A stretch of DNA of 64,000 nt from Schistosoma mansoni (Eukaryota > Platyhelminthes > Trematoda > Strigeidida > Schistosomatidae): assembly GCF_000237925.1 (NCBI RefSeq), contig NC_031496.1, forward strand, positions 31,414,539 through 31,478,538, read 5' to 3'. The translations under genes were made by a program, and so were the position numbers. This document shows, piece by piece, positions 36,701 through 51,700 of the stretch (position 1 is the stretch's first letter; the number at the start of each line of letters is the position of its first letter). Below the pieces are notes generated by a model. It was given only the letters and a program-made list of their open reading frames with translations. It had not been told where the DNA came from and searched no databases.

Positions 36701-39700
36701 TGAGGGATTTCAAGATCATGACGCCAATTTCAGTACTTGCTGCTTATGTACCGTCGGTTCAGAGAGGATTTTTGAGACGTGACTATTAAGTGTTTTCAAT
36801 AAATGGAACTTCTAAGAAGTTCTTTTATTTGTAATTGCTGTAACCAGATGACTTATAGATCTTGTGCAGACTACCGTGATGTTATCTTTCGGTGTCATAT
36901 ATGTTGTAGGATGTCTGCTAGAATAGGAACTTTTCTCTCTCGATCCAGATTGAGACTAAGGCATTTTATAATAATTGCTGTGAACTGTATAATAAAAGCA
37001 CCAGTATTATTGGCTGAAATATTCGCAGATGTTACTGAAGCTTCGGCTGTTCAGATGTATGAGTATTGTAGAGATATATGCGTAATAAAAATGATAAACT
37101 TACAAAACCAGAGTACATAGAAACAATTTTGAAGCTATGTAGTCGAGACTGAGAGAGTTTTTGTAACCTTATCATGGCTTCAGAGACCGAGTATTATGGA
37201 GCCATATAGATGAGCTTCTCTACCTTATGCATTACGATTTTAAAACCTTTGAACATCTTTCTAACCTTTTTTTGACCATGTAAAAGAAGTGTACCGACTC
37301 TAATTCTTTGGTGTTGTATGATATACTCAATGCTAACTGTATTCTGATTGGCTAATATTTCTCAAGGTCACTTNNNNNNNNNNNNNNNNNNNNNNNNNNN
37401 NNNNNNNNNNNNNNNNNNNNNNNNNNNNNNNNNNNNNNNNNNNNNNNNNNNNNNNNNNNNNNNNNNNNNNNNNNNNNNNNNNNNNNNNNNNNNNNNNNNN
37501 NNNNNNNNNNNNNNNNNNNNNNNNNNNNNNNNNNNNNNNNNNNNNNNNNNNNNNNNNNNNNNNNNNNNNNNNNAGTTTTGTGTAGTTATTTTTGAGTTAT
37601 ATATTTACTTGGATAAAGCCGGATACTATCAGTAACAGCCTTCTGTGGGAGAGGATAAACCAGATTCCAAATGAAGAGGAAATTAGGAAAAGACATTGGA
37701 ATTGGATTGGACATACATTAAGGAAATCACCAATGCGCATTACAAGGCAAGCCCTAACTTGAACTCCGGAAGGGAAGTGGAAAAGAGGAAGGCCAAAGAA
37801 CACATTACGCCGAGAAATAGAAGCATATATGAAAAGGATGAATAATAACTGAAACGAACTGGAAAGGATTGCCCAGGATAGGGTTGGATGGAGAATGCTG
37901 GTGAACGACCAATGCTCCTCCACGAGGGGTAACAGGCGTAACTAAGTAAGTAATATAGTCTAATGTTCAGTCAGTCAGTCAGCCACATCGTAGGACCAGG
38001 CACATATATGCATTGGTCCAAGTTGCCATACCTTGTTAGCACAAGACGAATACCGAATTCATAGAAGTAGTTAATTTAAAGGTGGTAATATATAAAAGAA
38101 AGATTGTATATAAGGATATAGTACAGAAAGAAAGACAGATATGAAACAGTTTTAATCTCACGTTTTAAGGGAAGATAAAGAGTGTATACACCTACGCCGT
38201 TGTGATCGACTCTGAGTCATGTCTAATGATAATTTTAAACGTCTAACATGTGAGTTAGAAGCCCAGTTTTCGTTATGTCCTGATAACGATTATGAATGGT
38301 AACTTTTGAGAACTATTTATGGAGCAATATGATATGTATATTTCCTATGGTATAGTTGTTGAGTAACTAAACTATTCATATTCGTATCACTCTTATTATA
38401 AGCTTTATTACGACCCATATACTATTATTATACGATCTACCATTCATGAGTTATTCCTAGTATATTAATTACTGCCCCCCCCTATTCACAGCCACATTTG
38501 GCTAAATCTTGTATAAATGTTATTTTCTATTTTATGGTACGATGTGGTCCGTTGGATTGGCACATGCTTCAAATAAATTATTCATACCCCAGAGGCTGTT
38601 ATTGGTGTTGTGCACTCAACTAGCTGGGTTAGGCAGAAAGCAGGACTAATACGTACTTTAGACTGCTCGTACGGTTTCCGTGTATCATTGGTCCGATCGA
38701 TAATTCACTGCTCTCTAATTGGCGGTTTTATCACGTTTAACATTATCAGAGGATCTACTCGGTCACATGGTATAACAGTTTTATAATCTATAAGAAATTC
38801 TTTTTCTGAATATTAGTACACCGTAATTCATTAAACAGCTAGATCTAAACATGAATGAAGACAGATTGATTTAAAACAAAACAGTAGTGAATAGCTTCCT
38901 AGATTCATTTCATTATCGCAATAAGGTAAAAGAACTATTCAATAATTTATTTTCATTAAAATCATCAATCTGAAATCTCTTGATGAATGGGTAATGAATA
39001 TCTGAAATAAATAATTAATCGCATTCAAGGGATGCTAAAAGTAATTGTCAGGATACTCTGATTCAACTAGGTTTTATGTTGTTAGATGGCTAGAGGTCAT
39101 CGATAAGAAAATGTAGACCTAAGTTTTCTGATCGTTGGCAGTCAAAAATAATGCGTATTTTCAATCTTCATAGAACTGATGCTCTCTGTAAAACTGAAAT
39201 CCTTATCATCAAAGTTCATTTCATAAAACTTCACTACTGAAATATTCAGCTAGCGAATAATTTCTAATGACATCCCAGATTAGGAAGCTGAATTACAGGT
39301 ACTTGATTTGTAAACGAAGCCAAAGTTCCCTCAATATTATAGGTATGACTTATTGACGAGTTACAACTACAACTAACAGCTACATCATAACCCGACCAAT
39401 AAAACTCGATCATAACTAAAGAAATTCGATAAGCATTACATTATTCACTATTCAGTCAATTGTAAAGGGTTGATTTAGTTGATATCCATCAAAAAGGCTG
39501 TAGCATATTTCAAACTTGAAATGACTGATAATAGAATCATTTCTGAATAATATGTAGGGCCAGTGAAATGTAACTGAGCCCTAGCCAAATCATCCATCTG
39601 TTGGATCACTGAATATCGTACAGATCATCGATCCCTTTCAAGGTCAAGGACAACCAACGCGCATTGGCTAATCGTATGCCATGTGTTGTACGGTCTTCAA

Positions 39701-42700
39701 AGCATCCATAGTACCTTGATACGACGAAGGGGTAGTCCACGTCAGCTGCTGACTGTAAAGTGTGATTTTGATGTTAGTTGTTGTTCACACCATCCCCGTC
39801 TAACTCAAGTAGGCTACCAATCATTCGACATAGATCATCTAGCTTGGTGATCTACAAGTATATTAATAATTGGTACTACTAACCAATAGACCCACATTTC
39901 ATCAGAACTGATAATATTAATCAATATAATCAGCTGTCACTCTACTATCCACCGTACAATCAGTTTATATCCATGTAATCAACACGATTTTGATAGTTTT
40001 AAAATCTACTTTCTACATTAACATTCATTGAAACAAAAGACAACATTATTCATGAGTCAGAATTATCTTCCATAAAATTCCTTGATATTAAGGCCAACTT
40101 GTATCTAATAATAATTTATTTGACTAATAATAAATTTGGGATAAAACTGTGTTGTTATGTTTTCTTTCTTTTTTTTCCTCAACAACTAATGTCTTTATTA
40201 GCAAAGATGGATAATGACTAACAGTGGAATCCAAGACGCGCGTTTCGCCCCATTTGGGTACTCGTCAGCTGGATGTACCTAAATCTCAGAGTTGATGTTT
40301 GAAACGAAAGGTACTGGGTTCGTTCCAAGAGTGAAAATCAACTCTGAGATGCAGGTACATCCAGCTGACGAGTCCCATATAGGACGAAGTGGTGCGCGTC
40401 CTGGATTCCACTGCTAGCCACTATCCATCTTTGCTTATAATGCTTGTGAATTAAGACTATATCGAGGCAATACGCACAGTATGCACATATGCCGATTAGA
40501 GACTGATCAGTTGCAATCCTAAATATCAATGGGAAGATTCAAACGAACAATACTAAGTGAATTTAAACTTCACCCCATCGCACAAGCAAGTAGCTATCAG
40601 GACTCAGTAGCTAAGTGGATAACGTGATGGCGTTTGAAGCGAACGGTACTGGGTTCGAGTCCCAGAGTGAACATCAACAAATCTGAAATTCAGGTACATC
40701 CAGCTGATGAGTCCTAAATAGGATGAAGTGGCGCGAATCCTGGATTCCCCACTACTAACCACTGTCCATCTTTACTTATAATATCTTTACTTTTCCAATT
40801 TTCTATACAGAAAAAAATATTCTCATGTTCATACGATGTTTTATTACAATAGTGTTCAATCATTCAAGAATAATTTTAAAAAAATTACGGAAATACATAA
40901 GGCAGAAAATAAGATTTACACACAGCATGCATTCTGGGCCAAAAAAAAAGAAAGATTTTGCTTCAGGCAACATATTATCATATAATTTCCGAGTTTTGAT
41001 TATTCTTATTCCATGTTAGTAACTATAATACTAATCATTACTTAGAGTGTTATATGTAAATTGTTGTCATGTATATGAATATATATGTATTTGTTTGTCT
41101 GTATATGTTATATATTATTATTATTCCTTTATGTATATTTACCCCCCCCTTTTTGTTCATTTTATATAACCCCCTCCCTCTATGTTGAATCATAATACTC
41201 TAATTCAATTAAATCAATTGTACAAGAAGTAAAAAAGAAATGAATGGCCTAATTAATCTTTGACTTTATTGGCCTGTTGCATAACAAAGGTCAATAGTAA
41301 TAATAATAACATATAAAACTGTTTCATTTATTTTCCCAAAGGTTTGGTAAATATTTGATTAGATGCCTATATATATTCAGAAGGGGATTTGTGGAGATTT
41401 CAGTATTTTTCAAAGTTGAAATCATGAGTCAATTGAAGCTAGACCACCATCGAAAACCTGGAAGCACTGGACGGCCGTTTCGTCCTATTATGGGACTCCT
41501 CAGTGGCAGTGCGCATCCACGATCCCGCTCTCGCGAGATTCGAACCCAGGACCTACCAGTCACGAGCCGAAGCCCTTAACCGATAGACCACTGAGCGGGT
41601 TCGTGGATGCGCACTGCCACTGAGGAGTCCCATAATAGGACGAAACGGCCGTCCAGTGCTTCCAGGTTTTCGATGGTGGTCTAGCTTCACTTGACTCATG
41701 ATTTCAACTTTGCCTATATATATATATATATATATCAAACTATATATCAGTTTAATGGGTGAGAAGAATTATAACACATTTTAAACTAAAGATGGATGAT
41801 GGCTAATAATGGAATTCAGGATGCACGTTTCGTCCCGTTCGGGACTCGTCAATTGGATGTATCCCAACCTGGGAGTTGTTGTTCACTCCGGGACTCGAAC
41901 CTAGCACTGTTCACTTCGAACGTCATCTCGTTATCCATTTAGCTACTGAGTTCGATCAGTCACTGACTTGTGAGACCAATAAAAAACATATTTGTTTGAA
42001 TAATTTTTTACCCTTTTCCCTAAAGAGTAAGACGATAAGTAATACTATGTTGGACCTAAATGTCTGTATATCATTCGACCTCAATATTTCTATCAATAGA
42101 TAAACAAAAAGAATCATAAGTAGACAAGTTTTCGTTATTTAATATTAAAACTAGTTGTCTTGTCAATACTCTAACTAATGTATAATAAATTACGTCTTCT
42201 TATAGTATTCTTCAACAAAAGGTGGGAAATGCTAAAGAGTAATCTTTATTCTAACTAACTTGAATAGCCCTATTACAATAAATTCATTATCAGTAAAAAG
42301 TTGGTCATTATTCATGTTGTTCTGTAAATCTTGGTTTTCTCAAAATATTTAAATTTATATCAGAAGGAGTTATTGTGGATATTATATTCATTTCAATAGT
42401 TGAGATCATGAGTCAATTGAAGGTAGACCATCATGGAAAACCTGGATTTATTAAGATTTATCAAGAGATCATGATATACGAAGTTATTATTTTAGTTGAA
42501 CAGATTGTGAAGTGTAGTTCAGGATGAGAGCATCAGAATTAAGCATTATATGGAACGTTTCAGCTACTCTCCTTTCTTTGTAATTAGAAAAAAACTTTTT
42601 TGTAATATTTTGATGGTTCTGAAATCAACTTGGTGGTCGGTGAAGTAGTGTGAAACGTCAGAAAATCTCATTTTCATACTCATTCGGATATTAAAAAAAT

Positions 42701-45700
42701 ATTAAGCGCTCACGCGCGAGGCTCATAAATACTAGGTTTGAATCTCATGAGTCAGGATCGTGGATGCGCACTGCTGAGGAGTCCCATAGTGAGACGAAAC
42801 TGTCATTCAGTGCTTCCAGGTTTTCCATGCTGATCTAGCTTCAATTGACTCATGATTTCAAATATAACATTATAACAATCTACTCAATGCCCAATATATT
42901 CAAAATTATCAAATCAAAACTTGGTAATGGTACCTACCTAATGAACTTTAGATTATAGCAACTATTCTACACCGAATTTCGATTATGGTTAAATTAGGTT
43001 AAGTCATTTTATTAACTTACTTAACAGACATTGTCATTTGGATAGTAACAATTAGCATATATCTTTGTACTGTTATGATCACTACAGCACATGACAGACT
43101 CTAACCAAAACGTTGATTACTTAAATATCATTCAATGATTCATCCTTTCCCCACATATGTATGCAATCAAATCCTATTATCAGCTTTTGTTTTGTATTGC
43201 TGCGCCCTTATACAATTTGATTATAAATTTGCCTATGTAATTGCTTACGCTCGATCTCTGATACTTACTCATGTGCTTGTAGTTTTCTGACCTGTGTCAT
43301 TTGATAACAAACTGTAGTTGCCACTTCTATTTACCTTCTGATTTCATGTACCGTTAAGATTTGTATTATAACAGTTATCGAGGTGAACGATTACCTGAAG
43401 CATTACACTACAAGTTCATTAGTTTACTATAAAATATACACAGAATAAACTATTCTTCATAATGAACTTACATGTAAATCTGTAAATAAACTAATATTCT
43501 TTGCCCATTCAATTATAACCAATAAATAATTAAGTGTAGAATTAGTGATTTCATTTAATATTGTCAATTGGTGATTATGTTTCATATTAGGAATGAATGA
43601 CTGTTGTTGTCGTCCTTGTTGTTGTCGTTGTTGTTGTCGTTCTTGTTCTTGTTCACTTGATAAGGATCTTCTAACAGTTGTAGATGTTGAAGTAATGATA
43701 GATGATTTTTCATTCATAAATGAATTTATTGATGAATTCAATGTTAAATGACTACTTATATGATTATGATTATTATCAGTACTACTTATATCATTATAAG
43801 TAGTCAAATGAATCATTTCAGAAGATTTGATAGTTTCATTAGAATAATTACCTTCGTGAAATTCTTTTATTATTCTAGATTTATATAAAATTAAATTGAG
43901 ATGATTTATAAATTGTTCATTATTTAAATATTGATTTGAATGATTCTCAGCTTGTAATAGCATACTAATTAATTGGGTAGCATTTGAATCTATCATCATA
44001 TTATGAGGATGATGATGATAAATGGATGGAAATGAATTGGAATTAAGAAAATTTGATAAACCAATATATGAATGATAGAATAACGGAAATGGAGGTAGAC
44101 GACCTTGTTGAACAGCTGTAGTGACAAAAAGATTAGGTTCTTTTCAAAAGAGAAACAACATAGAAAAAGATACAACAAGTTACAAGGAAACAAAGCTTAA
44201 TACTAAATTTGCTTAGTGTTACTTGTTTGAATCTGCTCATTGATGTTTAGGACAGCAACTGGTCAGTCTATTATTGCATACTGTGCTTATTGCCTCGATA
44301 TAACCTTATTTAACAAGCTTTGTAAGCAAAGATGGATAGTAGCTAGCAGTGGAATCTAGGACGCGCGTTTCGTCCTGGAATTTAAACTTCACCCCATTGC
44401 ACAAGCAAGTGGCTATCAGGACTCAGTAGCTCAGTGGATAACGCAATGGCGCTTGAAGCGAACGGTACTGGGTTCGAATCCCAGAGTGAACATCAACTCT
44501 GAGATGTAGGTACATTCAGCTAACGTGTCCCAAATCGGACGAAGTGGCGCGCGTCCTGGATTCCACTGTTAGCCACTATCCATCTTCGCTTACAAAGCTT
44601 AATACTAAGTGAAAGCAATTAGTACATTTGATTAATTTCGATATTGTAATAAGAAGACGAAGATTATCAGAACTATGTGATGAGATATTAGCGCAATACA
44701 TTTCGAACAATCTGATCACACACAATATACTTGTTAAGAACATTTATGTATAAAAAATAAAAGGTCAACTAGACTGGAAACGGATTGTAGGAGGTGATAA
44801 TAATAATAATAATGTGAAAACAATTTGACACCTAATCACTTTGGATAATAAGCTAACTATTTTTGAATACACAAAGGGGGTTTCAGTTTTCGTATGGCTA
44901 AGGCTTCAATAAACCTTAGTATACGCCCTTTCATACTTTTATACAACACCACAAAAGTTGAGTTAAGATCAATCTTATGGCCTGTTTCGATTATGTGTTT
45001 GGCAATAGAGGATGATGAATGTTTATCATTTATTCTTATCGGGTCATTTGATTCTATTTGTTTCTGGAACCATTTTGGTACATGTTCACACACTCTTACT
45101 TCCCCCCCATTTCCAATCTAGTTGACCTTTTATTTTTATATATAAATGTTCTTAACAAGTATATGTGTGATCAGATTGCTTGGACTATATTGCACTAATA
45201 TCTCAACACATAGTTCTGATAATCTTCGTCTTCTTATTACACTATCGAAATTCATACTAAGTGTAAAATCTTTGTACATTGAGCAATAGTTAAGTCAATT
45301 GGTAACATATTCTCCAGTAGATCTTCGAATGATGTTCATCCCACTGGATACAATTTAAATGATATTCATCAAATGGTTAGAGGTAACAAATATTAAACCT
45401 TACATCTAGATTTCTTCAAAAATGACACTCATCTGTAAGGTTTGTTAGAAATAATAAAATCACTGATAACATCTCCAGGTATTGGAATACCTATCATTTA
45501 GAACTGTAGTGGAAGCCTTAACTACTGATAGAATTCATTTACCAATTGATTGAGAATCCTATTAGCATAATGGATTCGAAAGTATAAATACCATTCAATG
45601 AGTGATTATCGTAAATGATTCAGTTTCATAATAAATCAATTGCAGTTTGAATAAAGGACTGACAAATTTTCTGACCATAATATTGAGTAATGAGAGTTCG

Positions 45701-48700
45701 ATTTCAGTAGGAAATATCAGTTCCTTCAAGATTAATTATAGGCCTTACAAGTAAGTACGAATTACCAATGCACTTAGGTCTACTGTTTTCACAAGATTCC
45801 CTTCACATCAAATGGAGCCAATTAGGAATTACGCTACAAATTGATCGATTAAATTTTAATCAGCATTAAAGGCTTAACAAAGTGACGTTGGTTAATAATC
45901 ATTGACTTTTTATAATAAAAGCAAATCACGCTCGTTACGCTACAACCTTAGGTGTTAATAAAAGCTAGGTTATCGACACTTGTTGTTTATTCTGGTTAGC
46001 GCTTTTTCTATCATAGTTGTTTTCTAGGGGATGGGGGTTGTTGATCCCATGCTAAACCCCTCTTCTTTACCCGGGATTTGGAACGGAAGTTACCCTAGAA
46101 GAGCTACAGAAAGAGTTTCGATACTTGTTAGTTTCTCATTAATTTTCCAAATTTATCGAGACTATTAATTGGTGTGGCGAGGATTGGCAAAGCAAGGGCA
46201 GCATTTCTACAATTGAAGAACATATGGGACTCAAAACAACTGTCAACTAATTTCAAAGTCAGAATCTTCAATACGAACGTCAAGACAGTCAGTCCCACTG
46301 CACTAAGCTGAAACGTGGAGAACTACTACGACCATCATCAGGAAGGTATAAGTATTTATAATTAGTTAATTAGTTAGTTAGTTAGTAATTAGTAACTCGA
46401 CATTCGCTGATCGAACACCATCAGCAACAGCGTTTTATGGGAGAGGACAAACCAGCTTCCATGTGAAGAAGAAATTAGGAAAAGACGTTGGAATTGAATT
46501 GGACATACATTAAGGAAATCACCAATGTGCATTGCAAGGCAAGCCCTAACTTGGAATCCGGAAGGGAAGCGGAAAAGAGGAAGGCCAAATAACACATTAC
46601 ACCGGGAAATAGAAGCAGATATGAAAAGGATGAATAACAACTGAAACGAACTGGAAAGGAAGGCTCAGGACAGAGTTGGATGGAGAATTCTGGTGAGCGG
46701 CCTATACTCCTCGACGAGGGGTAACAGGCGTAAGTAAGTAGGTAATTAATTGGTGTGGTTACCACTTTCATTTAAAAAAAATATGAATTGAGTAATATTT
46801 AAACTCTTATGCCCTAGTTACAAGGATCTCTTTACAGTTATTTGTTCCTCTAAATAATTTTTTTCGTAGAAACTGATAGAGTAGATTAGTTGTTAATAAA
46901 TATCATCGTTTACAGTGATCGATCACTCGCTGTCATAACTGACTTCATGTTTACCGGTGTTCCCCTTAGTATTAGTAAAATTCCGTCAATCATGTTACAA
47001 TAACCCCACTAGTACAAATGATTTTTAATTGTGTGAACTACATTTTTTAGTGGTTGAATTAAGGTAATTTACATGAAACCCTACTTGATCTAGTCTTTGT
47101 CTCAGTTGGAACTCATCAATGAAGCATTAATGTAATAATGAAATAACTGATATTCCTTGGGAAATTCTGACTTGTTTCATCCAGTTACACAGCCAGTTAT
47201 GAAACCGTTGAACTATTCTAGCTGCAAATGGTTTCCTCTAAGTATAATGATGAGTTACTTAGAATAATAACCACACTGCTAACTGTAAAACATATAGTAT
47301 TGGTCGGCACACAGTGATCAGTTGGTTCACTTATTTCTTGTGTTCCTTCAATTTGATAGATACTCTATAGAAAAATTTGTGATGGTAAACGTAAAAATCA
47401 GAATTGTTTGTTTAATATCATACCACTAACTTGATCAACAAAATTCATTTTTATATAGTTGAGATCATGAGTCAATCGAAGCTAGACCACCATGGAAAAC
47501 CTGGAAGCACTGGACGGCCATTTCGTCCTATTATGGGACTCCTCAACAGTGCGCATTCACGATCCTGCCTCGCGAGATTCGAACCCAGGACCTATCAGTC
47601 TCGCGCTAGAGCACTTAACCGATAGACCACTGAGCCGGCATCCGGATTCGAATCTCTTGAGGCGGGGTCGTAGATGTGCACAGCTGAGGAGTCCAATAAT
47701 TAGAAGAAACAGCCGTCCAGTGCTTCAAGGTTTTCCATGGTGGTCTAGCTTCAATTGACTCATGATTTCAACTATATAAAATTACTAAAATCTCCACAAA
47801 ACCCCCTTCTGAAAATTCATTTTTGTCGGTAAAAGCAATGCAATATAATACTTTTTTAAAGTTTTGGTTAACACTTCAGAGACACGAACAGCACCTAAAT
47901 ACCATGTTGGGATTCCATAATGTTTGTGCCATCGGAGATTATCTGATAAAAATAGTGTCAAAGGGCGGTTATCTAGGTGTTACCTTTTCATCTGATCTCT
48001 TTTGGTCTTCTCATGTGTTACTGTTATTGAAGAAAGTTTCCCGTCTGACTTATTACATAAAGAGGCTGTATGTTTTTGTGATTATTCGACATTTACTCTT
48101 ACAGTTTGTCAATTCTTGCATATTACCTATCATTCTTTGCTGTTCTCCATCATTCTTTCCCGGGTTTTTGAGAAAAGACTGCTGTATTTCGGAGAGTGCT
48201 AAAGGCAATTAGCAGGATGTGTGGTGAATCTTTTGAGGTCATTATTAATATGGTTGTGGATAGATATCTAAAGTCTTGCAAACTCCTGGCAGGTGTTATC
48301 TTATCAGATACTAACCGTCCACTTCATTTATAACTTTCTCCCGTTATACCTTCTGGCAGGACCAGACGTCAATACATTGAAATCCATACACTCAAGCAAA
48401 GGTATAAAAGTTCTGTAATACCATTAACACCGTTGGATGCCGGCTGGATGGTGTAGAGATTAAGTGTTCGCGCGCGAGACCGAAGGTAGTGGGTTCGAAT
48501 CCCACGAGCGGAATCGTGGATGCTCACTGCTGAGGAGCCTCACAATAGAACGAAACGGTTGTTTAATGCTCCCAGGTTTTCAATAGTAGCCTAGCATCAG
48601 TCGGCTCATGGTCTCAATCGAAAAATAAAAATAAATGTTTCTAATTAGATTAACATTTTAAGTGTATTGATACTATTGAGTAGCATTAAACAGTAGTTTG

Positions 48701-51700
48701 AGGAGACCATTTCAGTTTCTATAATAGCTATAATCGAACAATTATATGTATCGAAGTGCCAATTATTATTGATTTGGTAGTTCACAACTTAACGCAATCA
48801 TACCAAAATCTGAAAATCACTAGAGTTCAATCATATATGTGCATTCATGAAAATCAGTTACTGACTAGTTCTAAACTTATGATGAGATAAATTCACTTGG
48901 TATTGTTTACTTTAATCTTCCTATTGATGTTTAGGACTGCAATCAATCAGTCTCTTGTTGGCATATGTTAATACTGTACGCATTGCCTCGATATCACCTT
49001 AATTCACAAGCATTATAAGCAAAGATGGAAGATTCAAGTAAATAATACCACGTGAATTTAAACTTCACCCCATTGCACAAGCAAGTGGCTATCAGTATTC
49101 ACTAGCTAACTAGGTAACGCGGTGGTGTTTGAAGCGAACAGTAATGAGTTCAACTCTAAGATGCAAGTACACCCAGCTGACGAGTCTCAAATAGGACGAA
49201 ACGTGCGTCATGGATTTCACTGTTAGCCACCATCCATCTTTGCTTATTAAGTCTCTCACAGATAAAAAAAAATTCACAACATTAGCTACAGTTTCCAGTT
49301 ATTATTTATTTATGTAACTTTATCTGATTGGTTTAAGCTCGAAGATAATTTTCGTTATAGACCTTTGGTATTCCTCTTCCCCTTTAGCCTTCAAGATTCC
49401 ATGTGAGGGCTTGTCTTGTGATGCAGTTGGGTGATTTCCTCAATGTGCGTCCTATCAACTTCCAGTGCTTCTTCCTGATTTCTTCCTCCACTGGAATCTG
49501 TTTTGTTGTCTCCCAAAGTAGGTTGTTGCTGATAGTGTCTGGCCAACGGAGAACATGTATATTGAGGGATTAATAAATCCAAAAATGAAGCATGTACGGT
49601 GTTACAAACATATAACCACTTTATGTAATAAGTGTACACGAGACATTTTCCCTAATATTATGGAACAAAGTAAACACTGAAATGTAATCGAAAGAACTCT
49701 CTACATTAAACTACAAGATATCCTACACTTTTCTAAATGAGAGAATTGTCAGTGTTGTACGAGTTACATTACTCGACCATGTCCAAATTTCGTCATACTT
49801 AAGACTTAAGTTAACTGTCCTACATTTAACCTGATTAGGTCTGAGGATATTAAAGATAGAACATCGTTTAATGTGTTTGCTAAGCACTTGAAAATGCGAA
49901 CAGAAATAGTGTTAACTTACTAGTCACATTACTTAGCTTCCAATTAACGGGTTTCTGGTTTGAATTCAGTATTTTCTACATGGATTTCGACACCTGGAAA
50001 CTATCATCAAACGTTACTAATATAAAAGTGTAAATCAAAGCCGAATGTAGGACGAAACAGCCTTCCAGTGCTTCCAGGTTTTCCACGGTCGTATAGCTTC
50101 AATTAACTCAATAGATGATTGATGTATTATGTCATATCCCTACAGATAAATTACGATTCGATTAGATCAATAGTAAAGTCTGTACTTCTAATAACTATGG
50201 ATAATATAAATTCATTCAGTATTGTTTGTTTGAATCTTCCCATCGATTTGTTAGGACTGCAACTGGTCAGTCTCTAATTGGCATATGTGCATACTGTGCG
50301 TATTGCCTCGATATAGCCTAAATTCACAATCATGGTAAGCAGAGATGGATGCAGGTACATCCAGGTGACGAGTCTCAAATAGGACAAAACGCGCGTCCTG
50401 GATTCCACTGCTAGCCACTATCCATCTCTACTTACTATGGATAATATAGTTTCCAAGCCAAAAAAGGATATACATTATATTAGTATTCAGTAATAGCCCT
50501 TTCTATTGAATTCCAACTAACACAAAGTTTAGTAAATATATTAGTTACTTTTAATTAACTAAACACGAAAATGGATTTGTATCGACAATAAAATCTAATA
50601 CAGTATACGAGACAAAAAGTCAAGCATCATAATATGAAAAAGAAAATTAGAAGGGGTTTTTGTGGAGATTTCAGTATTTCCATAGTTGAATTCATGAGTC
50701 AATTGAAGCTAGATCACCATGAAAATCCTGGAAGCACTGGATGGCCGTTTCGTCCTATTATGGAACTCCTCAGCAGTGCGCATCCACGATCACGCCTCGC
50801 GAGCGAGATTGGAACCCATGACTTACCAGTCTCGCGCCAGAGCACTTAACTGATGGACCACTGAGATGGCCGCCATCCAACGGTGTTAATGTCTAACTTC
50901 AACCAATCCACAAAGTTTGAGCAAAGAAGAAACTTTTAAAAAAAAGAAAACATATTTCATAATCATTCATACCTTCTTTACGCATTCCAACTTTAATACA
51001 TTTTTGAAAACGACAATATTGACATTGATTACGATGATTAATATCAATTGGGCATTGTTTATTATTACGACATGTATAATTTAATTGACGTCTTACAGAA
51101 CGTTTAAAAAAGCTTTTACATCCTTCACATGTATATTGACCATAATGTTTACCACTACTTTTATCACCGCATACAACACATTCTATGAATTGATTTTGTT
51201 TTAAATGAATTCCTATATCAGATTCGTTGAATTGTTGTTGTCGTTGTTGTTGCCGTCGTCGTTCTTCAATATCTTCTTGATCATCTTCCATTTCATAATC
51301 ATCATCATCATCATCATCTAGATTGGAATATTCCTCAATCAGTTTTTGTTTATCATTATGATTATTCTCAATCAGATCGGGATTATGATGATAGTTCACA
51401 TTTGTACCTGTATCTATTTGGTTTAGATTGTTGTCAAGACTCATTTGTATGGATTTCTTATTATTATTACCATTATCGATCATCGAGTATTTGTTCCGTT
51501 TTTTTATTGATTTATTATATTTCAAAGGGGCATCATATTTATTGATTGGTGAAATGATTTTTGTAGATTTACATGTTTTAATATTAAAATTATCATTTAA
51601 ATTCATAAATATATTAGGACTATCGATTGGTGATATTGGTGAGATGAAAGTGGTAGTAGTAGTACTACTGCTGCTACTACTACTATTACTAGTAGTATTA

